DNA of 64,000 bases from NCBI RefSeq assembly GCF_026241195.1, contig NZ_JAPFQO010000002.1, positions 62,001 to 126,000 of the forward strand, in the 5' to 3' direction. Source of the DNA: Pontibacter anaerobius. GTDB lineage: Bacteria > Bacteroidota > Bacteroidia > Cytophagales > Hymenobacteraceae. Below the pieces are notes generated by a model. That model was not told where the DNA came from, did no database searches, and worked only from the letters and a program-made list of their open reading frames with translations. How positions within the stretch are numbered: the stretch's first letter is position 1; every line of letters starts with the position of its first letter. Shown here piece by piece: positions 16,323 through 25,975 of this stretch. Made by a program: the position numbers and the translations under genes.

Positions 16323-17741
16323 TTAGCTCCACTGGGTATGGAAAATGCCTTCCTGGTCCACCCGCTCATAGGTATGGGCCCCAAAGTAATCCCGCTGCGC
16401 CTGGATGAGGTTGGTTGGCAGTGTCTCGCTTCGGTAAGCATCAAAATAGCTGAGGGAGGCCATAAAGGCAGGCATCGGTATACCTTTGTCTATAGCCAAT
16501 TTCAGGATGGTTCTCGTATCCTGCTGACGGTCCAGCAGATCCTTTCCTACTTTCGGGTCGAGGAGGAGGTTAGGCAGCTCGCTGTTCTTTTCGTACGCCT
16601 GACGGAAGTCCTCCAGGCAAACGGCCCGGATGATGCAGCCTCCGCGCCAGATCTTGGCCACCTCCTGCAGCTGCAGCCCATAGTTATAGGCTTCAGAAGC
16701 CACACGCAGTTGTGCCATACCCTGAGCGTAAGTGGAAACCATGGCGAAGTAAAAGGCATTTTGCATCTGGCTTACGATTTCCTGCTTACCGGTGTTAATA
16801 CCCGTTTCGAAAGTATGATTTGGCAACAGTTTGGCCGCCTCCACACGTTCTTCCTTATACTTCGACATATCGCGCATCAGCACGGCCATGTCTATACTTG
16901 GCACAGGCACCTGCAGGTCCATGGCGTTCTGTGAGGTCCATTTGCCGGTTCCTTTGGAGCGGGCCCTGTCGGAGATCATACTTACCAGGCGCTTTCCTGT
17001 CACCTCATCGGTCTTCTGCAGTATCTCGCCGGTTATCTCGATCAGGAAAGACTGCAGCTCCGTCTGGTTCCACCCCTGAAAGACAGATTGCAGCTCCTCG
17101 TCAGAGAAACCGAATCCGCGCTTCAACAGGTCGTAGGTTTCGGCAATCAGCTGCATCACACCGTACTCTATGCCGTTGTGCACCATTTTTACATAGTTGC
17201 CGGCCGAGCCATTTCCCAGGTAAGTAACGCAAGGCTCCCCGTTTACCTTAGCTGCCACGGCCTCAAAAATTGGGCGCAGTCGCTCGTAGGCTTCACGGTT
17301 GCCGCCCGGCATCATACTTGGGCCGAAACGCGCCCCTTTCTCCCCACCGGAAATACCCATCCCGAAAAAGTGGATGCCTTTATCGGCCAGCCCCACCACG
17401 CGGCGGTCAGTGTCCGGGAAGTATGAATTGCCACCGTCCACAATAATATCGCCCGGCTCCAGGAGCGGAAGGAGGCTGTTGATAGCTGCATCCACCGGTT
17501 TACCGGCCGGCACCAGCAGCATGAGGGCGCGCGGCCTGCGAATTGATTTCACAAAGTCTTCGGCGGAGGTGGTGCCACGAACGGGTTTTCCGGCACCGGC
17601 TTCAGCTTCCAGGGCAGCAGCCTTCTCCGGGTCCAGGTCCAGTCCTATCACCGAGATACCATGATCAGCCATATTAAGTAAGAGGTTTCTCCCCATAACA
17701 CCGAGGCCGACCATTCCGAATTCATATTGTGAGTTATTCAT
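16323..17741 (-). CDS. gnd: 6-phosphogluconate dehydrogenase, decarboxylating
   Basis: This 472-residue enzyme converts 6-phosphogluconate to ribulose 5-phosphate and CO2. The Rossmann motif is GLGVMGRNLLLNMADHG. The substrate-binding GDIIVDGGNSYFPDT and the catalytic-lysine region GNYVKMVHNGIEYG are all present, and length matches the long (dimeric) form. It is the first gene of the gnd-zwf-pgl set, so all three oxidative pentose phosphate steps are encoded together. The ATG at 17741 is preceded by about 290 bases without a gene. Confidence 0.97.
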   Translation of the reverse strand: MNNSQYEFGMVGLGVMGRNLLLNMADHGISVIGLDLDPEKAAALEAEAGAGKPVRGTTSAEDFVKSIRRPRALMLLVPAGKPVDAAINSLLPLLEPGDIIVDGGNSYFPDTDRRVVGLADKGIHFFGMGISGGEKGARFGPSMMPGGNREAYERLRPIFEAVAAKVNGEPCVTYLGNGSAGNYVKMVHNGIEYGVMQLIAETYDLLKRGFGFSDEELQSVFQGWNQTELQSFLIEITGEILQKTDEVTGKRLVSMISDRARSKGTGKWTSQNAMDLQVPVPSIDMAVLMRDMSKYKEERVEAAKLLPNHTFETGINTGKQEIVSQMQNAFYFAMVSTYAQGMAQLRVASEAYNYGLQLQEVAKIWRGGCIIRAVCLEDFRQAYEKNSELPNLLLDPKVGKDLLDRQQDTRTILKLAIDKGIPMPAFMASLSYFDAYRSETLPTNLIQAQRDYFGAHTYERVDQEGIFHTQWS

Positions 17742-18030
17742 AAGCAGGAGTAATGTTTAGATAGTTGTGGTTCAAACAGTGTAAGCAACTTTGGGCACTG
17801 CATCCGCAGTTGCGCCCACGTTACCGATCAATGCGTTTGTTTTATAAGGTAAAGCTACAACATAAAATAAATCTATTCATCAATTCGAGTCAATGTATTA
17901 GCTGAAAAAGGGTGCAGGCTATACTTAGGGTGTTTAGTGGAGGGCTTTGTAGAAGTATAACCTTGGCATAGTATGATAGTTGTAACCGGGGCAAGGCAGC
18001 GAAGTATATGTTATCTGTTATACTTATACT

Positions 18031-18786
18031 ATGTCGGAGATACCAAATTTATACATCGGCACCTCGGGCTGGAGTTACCGTTGGCAGGAGGTTTTGTACC
18101 CGCCCGAGATGAAGTCTGCGGAGTTTCTTAGCCACTACGCCACCCGTTTCAACGCTACGGAAATAAACAGCAGCTTCTACCACTTCACCATGCCGAAAAC
18201 CATCGAAAAGTGGTTGTCGCAGACGCCGGCGCATTTTAAATTCGCCCCGAAGCTTAACCAGGAGATCACGCACAAGAGGAAGTTCCGGGATATTCAAGAG
18301 CCCTTGCAGAAGTTTATGTCGAGGTACCTGCTGATGGGGGAGCGGCTGGGGCCCGTGCTGGTGCAGATTGCCGGGAGCTTCCGGTACGACAGGCTGGTGG
18401 CGGAGGATTTTTACCGGACTCTGCGCGAGCTTTACCCAGACAAGGTGTTTGCCTTGGAAGCCAGGCATGCCTCTTGGTTTACGGAAGAGTCGCTGGAACT
18501 GCTGCGGGAGTATGACATTACAATCGTGATGGCCAGCGCGGGCAAGCGTTTTCCGGGTACGGAGGCCACTACCACCAACACGGCATACCTGCGCCTGCAC
18601 GGCGACGAGAAATTATATGCCTCAGCCTACGCCGACGACAAGCTGGAGCGCTACGCCTATATGGTGAAAGACTGGCTGCAGGACGGTAAGAAAGTATGGG
18701 TATTCTTTAACAACACCATTACCGGAAACGCCGTGACGGATGCTGGCAAACTCCGCCACCTGGTCGAAACGCTTTCAGTGTTGTAA
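18031..18786 (+). CDS. DUF72 family protein (YecE-like)
   Basis: This 251-residue soluble protein belongs to the DUF72 TIM-barrel family. Recognisable blocks are YIGTSGWSYRWQEVLYP at the N-terminus, the FNATEINSSFYHF segment, the ALEARHASWF strand, the TAYLRLHGDEKLY segment and WVFFNNTITGNAVTDA near the C-terminus. The biochemical function of the family is unknown despite wide conservation and known structures; a nuclease-like barrel has been suggested. It is a single gene, convergent with the gamma-glutamyltransferase gene and sharing its terminator. Confidence 0.93.
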   Translation: MSEIPNLYIGTSGWSYRWQEVLYPPEMKSAEFLSHYATRFNATEINSSFYHFTMPKTIEKWLSQTPAHFKFAPKLNQEITHKRKFRDIQEPLQKFMSRYLLMGERLGPVLVQIAGSFRYDRLVAEDFYRTLRELYPDKVFALEARHASWFTEESLELLREYDITIVMASAGKRFPGTEATTTNTAYLRLHGDEKLYASAYADDKLERYAYMVKDWLQDGKKVWVFFNNTITGNAVTDAGKLRHLVETLSVL

Positions 18787-18828
18787 ACGCCATCCGCTAC
18801 ATATTTAAACCTGGTAGTGGATGGCGTT
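18786..18828. terminator. Bidirectional terminator between the DUF72 and gamma-glutamyltransferase genes
   Basis: Two arms of 15 bases (18786-18800 and 18814-18828) pair with one wobble position around a 13-nt loop. They sit exactly between two convergent genes. T runs are weak on both sides. Confidence 0.65.
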
Positions 18829-18836
18829 CATAGTAT

Positions 18837-20717
18837 TTACCAACCAATTCCGTAATCCTCGCCGTGGTTGCTGGAGCCTCCCCAGAAGCTACCATGCTCC
18901 CAATCAAAGTAAATGGCATTGATAGGGCCGCTGGTGCGATCGTCAAAGCTTAACGTATAGCCCAGTTTCTTTAGCTCCTCCCGCACGTTTTCTGGGGTGC
19001 TGTCGTGCAGCAGGATATGCCCGGGCTTGGGCTGTCGGTCCGCTGTTTGTGTACCTCCTAAAGAGAGCCAAAGCTGGTTTGTGTTGAAGTTAGCGGCTTC
19101 GGCTGCCTGCTGCACCGTCATGTTGAACTCTACCACGTTCAGGAAAAACTGCAGCAGGTTCTGGTCCTGCGTGTCGCCGCCCTGCACCGCAAAAGACAAG
19201 TATGGCTTGCCGTCTTTCAGGGCCATGGACGGGGTTAGCGTTACCCGTGGTCTTTTGCCCGGCTCTACCACATTAAAGGGATTCAGGGCAGGATCAAGTA
19301 CAAAGCTTTGCATGCGCTGGCTCATACCTATACCGGTGTTGCCCGCGATTGTGGCAGGTATCCAGCCACCGCTCGGGGTTATAGAAACAACCCATCCCTC
19401 CTTATCGGTGGCCTCAATAGTGGTGGTGCCTCGCCACAGCCTGTCCTGATACTCGGTCATCGATGAGCCGTTGCGGATGTCGTGGGTAGGAGCAAAGTTC
19501 CGTTTTGTCGTGTCTATCTCATACCCTCTCTCTTTCAGAAGTTTTAAGTATGGGTTTTTCTTTCCTTCAAAAGGGTAAGGGTCGCCGGGGCCAACCTGAG
19601 GATTGTTCTTATCATATTGGATAAGGGCTGCGCGCTGTTTGGCATACGCATCACTCAACAGGCCTTTCATGGGTTCTGCCGGAGCAAAGTATGGATCCCC
19701 GTAGTAGAAGTCGCGGTCCGCAAAGGCAAGATTCATACTTTGATAAAGCGTATGGATGTACCTCGAGCTGTTGTACCCCATCTTCTTCAGATCAAAGTTT
19801 TCAAGGATGTTTAGCGCCTGCAGCATAACAGGCCCTTGTGTCCACTGCTGTAGCTTGTACACGTCTATACCTTTGTAATTCGCCACCAGCGGCTCTTCCT
19901 CCAGTGGCTTCCAGTTTGCCAGGTCCTTCATCGTGATCAGCCCACCTTGCTCTTTGCTACCGCGCACAAACTCTTTGGCAATATCGCCTTTGTAAAACCT
20001 GTCGTAGGCTGCCATGATGGCCTCTTTGCGGCTCTTTCCTTTTTTCAGAGCGGCTCTTTCCGCTTCCACAAGTTTGGTAAGCGTGTTCAGTAGGTCCTGC
20101 TGCACAAATATCTCACCTGCTTCCGGAGCCTCCCGCTCTTCGCCAGGGTGTGTCAGGAACACCTTTTTACTGTAAGGCCACTGCTTAATCAGCTCTTTAT
20201 TGCGCTCAATACTGTTGGCTGTCTGCGCTTCCATAGGGTACCCGGCTGCCATTTCCATAGCAGGTGCCAACACCTGTTCCAGGCTGAGGGTACCGTAATT
20301 GGCCAGCATGTGCATCAAACCTCCGGGGGTGCCGGGTGTTGTGGCTGCCAAAGGGCCATTCTCAGGCGGAAAATTGTATCCCTTGCTTTTGAAGAACTCA
20401 GGCGTGGCACCGGTTGGGGCAACTCCCAGGGCGTTAATGGCTATTACTTTCTTTGTTTTAGGGTTGTAGATCAGCGCCTGCGTTTCCCCGCCCCAACTCA
20501 GCACATCCCACATGGTGCAGGTGGCGGCAAGCATGGTGCAGGCAGCGTCCACAGCGTTGCCCCCTTTCTGGAAAGTCATGGCCCCTGCAGTGGCAGCCAG
20601 AGGTTTACCCGTTATGGCTATCCAGTTTTTGCCGTGTATCACTGGCTTTTGGGTTTGCTGTGCGGATACAGGAAGTACAGCGGCGATTAAGAAAAACAGT
20701 GTGAAGAAGTGTTTCAT
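18837..20717 (-). CDS. ggt: Gamma-glutamyltransferase family, secreted
   Basis: This 626-residue Ntn-hydrolase precursor splits itself at a conserved threonine into two chains and acts on glutathione or other gamma-glutamyl compounds in the periplasm. A signal peptide (about 1-19, ending VSAQQ) is present. The processing-site threonine lies in the RGTTTIEATDKEGW block near residue 430, with the downstream SITPSGG segment. The C-terminal part keeps PRVTLTPSMALKDGKP and GGDTQDQ, where many enzymes have GSPGG, so substrate preference may differ (cephalosporin-acylase-like members also exist). It is a single gene with no partner. Confidence 0.9.
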   Translation of the reverse strand: MKHFFTLFFLIAAVLPVSAQQTQKPVIHGKNWIAITGKPLAATAGAMTFQKGGNAVDAACTMLAATCTMWDVLSWGGETQALIYNPKTKKVIAINALGVAPTGATPEFFKSKGYNFPPENGPLAATTPGTPGGLMHMLANYGTLSLEQVLAPAMEMAAGYPMEAQTANSIERNKELIKQWPYSKKVFLTHPGEEREAPEAGEIFVQQDLLNTLTKLVEAERAALKKGKSRKEAIMAAYDRFYKGDIAKEFVRGSKEQGGLITMKDLANWKPLEEEPLVANYKGIDVYKLQQWTQGPVMLQALNILENFDLKKMGYNSSRYIHTLYQSMNLAFADRDFYYGDPYFAPAEPMKGLLSDAYAKQRAALIQYDKNNPQVGPGDPYPFEGKKNPYLKLLKERGYEIDTTKRNFAPTHDIRNGSSMTEYQDRLWRGTTTIEATDKEGWVVSITPSGGWIPATIAGNTGIGMSQRMQSFVLDPALNPFNVVEPGKRPRVTLTPSMALKDGKPYLSFAVQGGDTQDQNLLQFFLNVVEFNMTVQQAAEAANFNTNQLWLSLGGTQTADRQPKPGHILLHDSTPENVREELKKLGYTLSFDDRTSGPINAIYFDWEHGSFWGGSSNHGEDYGIGW

Positions 20718-20898
20718 ATCGGTAGAGATTTAACCTATAAGATTACGGAAAAAAGGGAAAGTATGCCAGTGGCGATACATTTATGCCGCTCTGGTTGAGT
20801 AAAATAGCGGAGAGAGTATGCCTTGGCGGGATTTGCCGCAGGATGAAATGTGAAACTAAGTTGAATCTTAGGTTTCAAAATTCGTAACAGATACCGAT

Positions 20899-21573
20899 AT
20901 GTTTGGAATAAACGATTTACCGAAGTTCTTATTTGCCTTCTTCCTGGTGCTGCCCATTATCTCTTTTGTGCATGAGGCCGGTCACGTGTTCTTTGCCTGG
21001 CTGATGGGGGGTAAAAATATCAGGGTAACGGTAGGAAGTGGGAGAGTGCTTTTCCAGGTGGGGATCCTGGAGGTTCGGCAGTACTATTTCTGGTATGGCC
21101 TCTGCACGTTTGATAACCTGAAGCGAAACCAGCGCTTTGCCCATATTCTTATTTTTGCAGGAGGTTCGCTTTTTAATGGATTGGCCGCGGTGGCGGTGGT
21201 ATACCTGATCGAAAACGAGGTGCTGGAAGCCGGCATACTTACCTACCAGTTCACCTACTTCTCTTTATACTATGTTTTCTTTGCCCTGCTGCCCATGCCT
21301 TACCCGGACGGTAACTACAGCGACGGCAAGGTTATAATTGACCTGATCCGAAATAAGGCGCCTGTGAAAACCTATCGGGTGCAGTGGAATGAGGAGAAAA
21401 AACAGTGGTGTGTGCTGGACCATGACAGGAAGCTGATAGAGGCTTTCGAGGAGGAGGAGCAGGCACTGTCGAGGGCGCATGAGGTGGCGAAGCAGGACAG
21501 GCCCAGCCGGTTAGTAAGCACCAAAAGCGGCAAAGAAACAGAGGTGCAAAACTATCCGAAAGTGCCACTCTAA
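20899..21573 (+). CDS. M50-type site-2-protease-like membrane protein
   Basis: This 224-residue protein has the zinc metalloprotease motif HEAGH at 25-29 inside the first hydrophobic helix. A second motif with aspartates (PYPDGNYSDG, 134-143) follows in a later membrane segment. This arrangement marks the M50 family, which cuts proteins inside the membrane. About four hydrophobic stretches are visible (10-35, 85-105, 112-133 and a weaker one). A charged cytoplasmic tail of about 70 residues follows. The second motif is looser than the usual NPxDG, so activity is not certain. It is a single gene, upstream of and parallel to a MarC-like gene. Confidence 0.75.
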   Translation: MFGINDLPKFLFAFFLVLPIISFVHEAGHVFFAWLMGGKNIRVTVGSGRVLFQVGILEVRQYYFWYGLCTFDNLKRNQRFAHILIFAGGSLFNGLAAVAVVYLIENEVLEAGILTYQFTYFSLYYVFFALLPMPYPDGNYSDGKVIIDLIRNKAPVKTYRVQWNEEKKQWCVLDHDRKLIEAFEEEEQALSRAHEVAKQDRPSRLVSTKSGKETEVQNYPKVPL

Positions 21574-21656
21574 GTTTGTGCTAAAGCATTTTCTGGAATC
21601 TTCCTGCCTCTTGTCCCGTAACTCCAAGTTCATAAAATCCATACTTTAACTTACCT

Positions 21657-22271
21657 ATGATAGCCGCTATACTTAGTTTTCTGGTAATGCTGAACCCCTT
21701 TGCGCTTTTCCTTTACTTAAAGCCTGTAATGAGCGACTTGTCTGAAGCTGACTTCAGGGCTGTGTTTCTAAAGGCTTCCGTAATCTCTTTCTCTATTTTC
21801 GTGGTGTTCCTGTTGTTAGGAGATGTGGTTTTTCAGAAGGTGTTTCGCATTAACTTTGAGTCGTTCCGGATATTCGGCGGCATTGTGCTGTTCTCTTTTG
21901 CTTACATTTTTATTGTGCAGGGCAAGAAGGCATTTATCCAGATCAAAGGCGATCTGCATGACCTGGCCTCTGAAATTGCCTTACCTTTTATGGTAGGCGC
22001 GGGTACAATCTCCCTCACTGTGCTGATGTCGGAAGAGCTTCAACTATGGCAAGGCGTACTGTCGCTCTTCCTGATCATGCTCATCAACTTTGGGTTTATT
22101 ATGGGCATGAAGCAAATACGGCGTAGCATGGGCTCTAAAAAAGTACAGCTGGCTTTCGATAAAAATATGGAATTGCTCCTGCGTATAAACGGCTTCTTCC
22201 TGGGTGCCATAGGCATAGACATGGTCGTGACAGGAATCACGCACCTGATAAATGGAATAGGCAAAGTATAG
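21657..22271 (+). CDS. MarC family integral membrane protein
   Basis: This 204-residue protein has six hydrophobic segments and the conserved MarC features: LVMLNPFALFLYL near the start, FRIFGGIVLFSFAY, and the APMVGAGTIS-type motif seen as PFMVGAGTISL. The function of the family is unproven; early links to multiple antibiotic resistance were not confirmed. It follows the M50-like gene by 83 bases on the same strand and ends 4 bases before the convergent universal stress gene, with no room for a separate terminator. Confidence 0.9.
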   Translation: MIAAILSFLVMLNPFALFLYLKPVMSDLSEADFRAVFLKASVISFSIFVVFLLLGDVVFQKVFRINFESFRIFGGIVLFSFAYIFIVQGKKAFIQIKGDLHDLASEIALPFMVGAGTISLTVLMSEELQLWQGVLSLFLIMLINFGFIMGMKQIRRSMGSKKVQLAFDKNMELLLRINGFFLGAIGIDMVVTGITHLINGIGKV

Positions 22272-22275
22272 CCTC

Positions 22276-23151
22276 CTACTTGATCACCTCTTCAGAATAC
22301 ACTAGCCAGATAGGGATGTCTATGTCCATGTTATAGAGTTCGGTTGGCACACTGCCCAGGCTCAGGGATGGAATGGGGTTATGTCCCTTCAAACCGACGA
22401 CCAGCAGATCGTGTTTTCCCTTCTGCAGCTGCAGGTTAATGCGCTCTGCCACTGTTTTTCCGGCGGCCCGCACCAACGTGTAAGGTATGCCGGCTATCTC
22501 TTTATGGCGTTTTTGCATGTCCGTAAACCGCTCCTTTACTACCTCCTCGGCTTTTTTTATCGCTTTCTCTTCCGAAATAAGAGGAAAGTACTGGGTAGGC
22601 AGTTTATACACGTGCATAATATCCAGGGCAAGCCCCAACTGGTCGGCCAGGCTTTTGCTCAGGTGAAGTGCGTGTAGCGACGTGTCCGAAAAATCAATGG
22701 GCGTGAGCACACGGGCAATCTTGAAGCTGGCCGTTTCCGGGAATACCAGCACGCTGCAGGGCAGGATCCGCAGCAGTTTCGTGCCCAGGGCTCCTGTACT
22801 TTTATCGCTCATGCGTTTGCCCAGCAGTGTCAGCTTTATCGTGTAGCGTTTTACCAGGTCAGCAAGTATAACTTCGGTGTTGGGCTCCTCGCTTACCAGA
22901 ATCTCATAGTCGGTGCAGTTAGCAAAATGCTCTGTAACGATGTCAGCTATGTTGCCTTCAATCTCGTCGCTTATATTCACGTCACCAAAGTACTCCCGGA
23001 AATCATCGCTCAGCTCGGAAGTCTTGATGTTGTGTACAAAGTATACTTTTTTTACCGGCAGGCGCTCACAAACCGAGCGTGTAAATCTTACCAGCGTTTC
23101 GTCTATATCGCTCAGGTCCAGGCAGACCATCATGGAATCAATTGCAATCAT
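22276..23151 (-). CDS. Universal stress protein coupled to the BCCT transporter
   Basis: This 291-residue protein carries two UspA-type domains, with the second half holding VLTPIDFSDTSLHALHLS and a C-terminal LVVGLKGHNPIPSLSLGSVPTEL that resembles the nucleotide-binding G-x2-G-x9-GS region. The first half is more diverged. Its ATG overlaps the stop codon of the BCCT transporter gene by 4 bases (ATGA), indicating translational coupling. Usp domains are known to sit on or beside transporters, and here the protein may sense nucleotides and modulate uptake. That link is inferred from gene order only. Confidence 0.9.
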   Translation of the reverse strand: MIAIDSMMVCLDLSDIDETLVRFTRSVCERLPVKKVYFVHNIKTSELSDDFREYFGDVNISDEIEGNIADIVTEHFANCTDYEILVSEEPNTEVILADLVKRYTIKLTLLGKRMSDKSTGALGTKLLRILPCSVLVFPETASFKIARVLTPIDFSDTSLHALHLSKSLADQLGLALDIMHVYKLPTQYFPLISEEKAIKKAEEVVKERFTDMQKRHKEIAGIPYTLVRAAGKTVAERINLQLQKGKHDLLVVGLKGHNPIPSLSLGSVPTELYNMDIDIPIWLVYSEEVIK

Positions 23152-24809
23152 GGCTTTGGATTATGGGGAGTATCGTCTTTACGTTCTACTGGAGTTTTCA
23201 CGTCATGCTTTACGGCACGCTTGGCTATTACCTCGGCTACAAGCTGCTGGTAATCTTTTCGCTGCTGCGCCTTGCCGAGCTTGGTCTCTTCTGTGAGTTC
23301 CTCGTTCAGGCCTCTATACAAGCTGTAGCACATTAAAAGCAGGATGAGCGCGAAGGGCAGACCCGTTATGATGACGGCGGTTTGCAGGGCCTGCAGCCCA
23401 CCGCCTATCAGGAGTACCGCTGCTATGGCACCCTCAGCCAAAGCCCAGAAAACACGGACACCCACAGGGGAGTCGGGCCTCCCGCCGGAGGTTAAGCTGT
23501 CTACTACCAGCGAGCCGGAATCTGAGGAGGTTACAAAGAAACCAGCCACCAATATAATGCCTATCACCGAAAGAACAGTGGAGAACGGCAGCTGCTCGAA
23601 GAATACAAAAAGTGCTGTTGAGATATCTGCTGCCACAGCCTCGGCTACTGCCGTTTCACCGGCCAGTACCTCCCGCAAAGCGGTACTGCCAAACACGGTC
23701 ATCCACAGGAAAGAGAGCAGCGATGGCACGATCAGTACTCCCAGGACAAACTCCCGGATGGTACGGCCTTTTGAAACACGGGCTATGAAAATGCCGACAA
23801 ACGGCGCCCACGAAATCCACCAGGCCCAGTAGAACACGGTCCAGCCTCCCTGCCAGTTCCGGGTTGAATATGCCTCGTTCCAGAAAGAGAGTTGCAGGAA
23901 ACTGCCGAGGTAGGAGCCGGTATTCTGAACATAGGAACCAAGTATAAAAACAGTCGGGCCTAAAAACAGCACCGCCAGAAGTATAACCAGGGCAATGCGA
24001 ATGTTCCACTCGCTCAGGATGCGTACGCCCTTGTCTACCCCCGTTACCACAGATACTGTGGCGATGGCTGTTATGCCGGCTATCAGCATGATCTGTGTAG
24101 TTACGTCGCTGTCGATGGCCGGAAAAACATGATGCAGACCGGCCGCTACCTGTTTTACACCCAGGCCAAGTGATGTGGCCAAACCGAAAAGTGTTGCCAG
24201 TACCGCCAGTATGTCGATAACATCGCCGATCAACCCATGGATGCGTTCGCCCAGAAAGGGGTAAAATACGGAGCGCACGGTTAAGGGTAACTTACGGCTG
24301 TAGGTAAAGTATGCCAGCGAGAGCCCTACCAGCGCATAGATCGCCCAGGCATGAAAGCCCCAGTGCAGGAACGTAAAGTTCATGGCCTGCCTGGCTGCGG
24401 CAGGTGTGCCGGGTTCGCCCAGAGGGGGTGTCTGAAAGTGGTTGATGGGTTCGGCTATACTCCAGAATAACAAGCCGATGCCCATACCTGCGCTAAACAG
24501 CATGGCAAACCAGGAAGAGGTGCTGAACTCTGGTTTCGCCTCTTTGCCCCCTAGCCGGATGTGCCCGAACTTACCGAAGGCCATATAAAGGCAGAATACC
24601 ACAAACACGTTCACACTAAGTATGAACAGCCAGCCCATGTTGGAAGTAACCGAGGCCTGTGTTTCACTGAAAAATGCTTCTGCGCCTTCCCGGAAGGTAA
24701 GCACAAGTGCTATTATGATGATCAGGATAACGATAGAAGACCAAAACACCGGGCCGTTTACTTCCAGGCCCAGCGACTTCTTTGTATCACTTCTTGCTAC
24801 TTTACTCAT
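23148..24809 (-). CDS. BCCT family betaine/carnitine/choline transporter
   Basis: This 553-residue inner-membrane transporter has about twelve membrane segments and the family hallmark WAWWISWAPFVGIFIARVS (about residues 325-345). The N-terminal FGKFGHIRLG and the MGIGLLFWSIAEPI segment are also typical. BCCT carriers bring in compatible solutes such as glycine betaine using sodium or proton gradients, usually to counter osmotic stress. The C-terminal cytosolic tail is long and charged. It is the middle gene of an operon: the outer-membrane barrel gene lies 17 bases upstream and the universal stress gene overlaps downstream. The exact substrate is not readable. Confidence 0.95.
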   Translation of the reverse strand: MSKVARSDTKKSLGLEVNGPVFWSSIVILIIIIALVLTFREGAEAFFSETQASVTSNMGWLFILSVNVFVVFCLYMAFGKFGHIRLGGKEAKPEFSTSSWFAMLFSAGMGIGLLFWSIAEPINHFQTPPLGEPGTPAAARQAMNFTFLHWGFHAWAIYALVGLSLAYFTYSRKLPLTVRSVFYPFLGERIHGLIGDVIDILAVLATLFGLATSLGLGVKQVAAGLHHVFPAIDSDVTTQIMLIAGITAIATVSVVTGVDKGVRILSEWNIRIALVILLAVLFLGPTVFILGSYVQNTGSYLGSFLQLSFWNEAYSTRNWQGGWTVFYWAWWISWAPFVGIFIARVSKGRTIREFVLGVLIVPSLLSFLWMTVFGSTALREVLAGETAVAEAVAADISTALFVFFEQLPFSTVLSVIGIILVAGFFVTSSDSGSLVVDSLTSGGRPDSPVGVRVFWALAEGAIAAVLLIGGGLQALQTAVIITGLPFALILLLMCYSLYRGLNEELTEETKLGKAQQRKDYQQLVAEVIAKRAVKHDVKTPVERKDDTPHNPKP

Positions 24810-24826
24810 TAAAATAATCTGTTATA

Positions 24827-25975
24827 TCAGAAATAATATCCAAAGTTGATGTTAAAGCGCATATGCCAGTCTGTTTCGCCTGCAGTGCCCGTGGTGAACG
24901 CATTGGTCCACTCTGGCCCTAACCAGGGCTGGTTATATCCAAAGGCGGCATCGGTATAGATGTACATAGGGCCGGCCGTGAACAGAGCCCCCAACACATT
25001 TATGTGTGAGTTCTCATAGCCGCTTACCCGTTTGTTGTAATAGCCATAGTTGTTATAGATGTCGATTCCCTGCAGCAGCCTTGTTTCTAGGGGGATATGG
25101 TACGATATGCCCGCCGTGTAGATTTCCCCCTTGCTGGCTACGTTATAGTTGGCCCCGTAAGCGCCCATCTCCACAAAGTCAAGGTCGTTGCCATTTGCAT
25201 ACTTGGGATTAAAGCGGTAAAGCATGGCTTGTAGCTTCACATTCCACGGGTTGCTGGGTGTTTTATACTCGTAATGTACGGCGGCGGCATAGCGGGTGCC
25301 ATTCTCCTCTGTGTCCAGGTTGTAGAGCAGCCCGCCCTGCGCGGAGATGCCCAGTTCATGTGCCAGGCTGTCGCCCATGCGCCGGACTATCTTAAAGTCC
25401 AGCTGGTTGTTTTCTTTGTTGCGGCCGGTTATGTCGTAGGAGTAGCGGTTTGGGCTGGCCTCCGCAGCGCTGAATACCAGATCCTCGGCACTTTTGTAGT
25501 AGGCAGCCTGCCATTTCCAGAGCCCCGTGTCGCGTATATACTTTACACCCATATCGTGGTCATCCTCAAAACCTACGTAGTAAGTCATGTTGAAGAACCA
25601 GTTGTTGGAGTTGTACTGCTGAATACCGAAGGGCACCTGGTTCAGCCCGACCTGTATTTGAGATGCGTCTGAGAAATCATACTGGAACCAGCCCTGCTTG
25701 AGCATGCCCCCTCCAAAGCCCTCGGCGTAGTGCCGGTACTCGGCGTTCAGCTTAATGCCTTTGTAGGCCGCCTCCACATTTACACGAAAAATATCATAAC
25801 CGAAGTCTCCGCCACGTTCCAGTTGGTCTTCTTTCCAGGTGGAGAGGTTATAGTTGAAGCGAAGCGCACCTCCAACCTTGAGTGTAGGCTTGTCTTCTGG
25901 ATTATCTTCCGGAGCCTGTGCAAAGCACTGCATGCTGGTCAGAAAGGCAACTGTGAGAAGTAAAAGTTTATGCAT
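24827..25975 (-). CDS. Outer-membrane beta-barrel protein (porin-like)
   Basis: This 382-residue protein starts with a signal peptide (about 1-19, ending CFAQA), followed by a short acidic region. Alternating aromatic beta-strands continue to the end and finish in the typical outer-membrane C-terminal phenylalanine (NFGYYF). Strand patterns such as GLNQVPFGIQQYNSNNWF resemble phosphate-selective or OprO/P-type porins. It is the first gene of an operon with the BCCT transporter and universal stress gene, so it may form the outer-membrane channel for the same solute. That assignment is inferred from gene order. Confidence 0.8.
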   Translation of the reverse strand: MHKLLLLTVAFLTSMQCFAQAPEDNPEDKPTLKVGGALRFNYNLSTWKEDQLERGGDFGYDIFRVNVEAAYKGIKLNAEYRHYAEGFGGGMLKQGWFQYDFSDASQIQVGLNQVPFGIQQYNSNNWFFNMTYYVGFEDDHDMGVKYIRDTGLWKWQAAYYKSAEDLVFSAAEASPNRYSYDITGRNKENNQLDFKIVRRMGDSLAHELGISAQGGLLYNLDTEENGTRYAAAVHYEYKTPSNPWNVKLQAMLYRFNPKYANGNDLDFVEMGAYGANYNVASKGEIYTAGISYHIPLETRLLQGIDIYNNYGYYNKRVSGYENSHINVLGALFTAGPMYIYTDAAFGYNQPWLGPEWTNAFTTGTAGETDWHMRFNINFGYYF

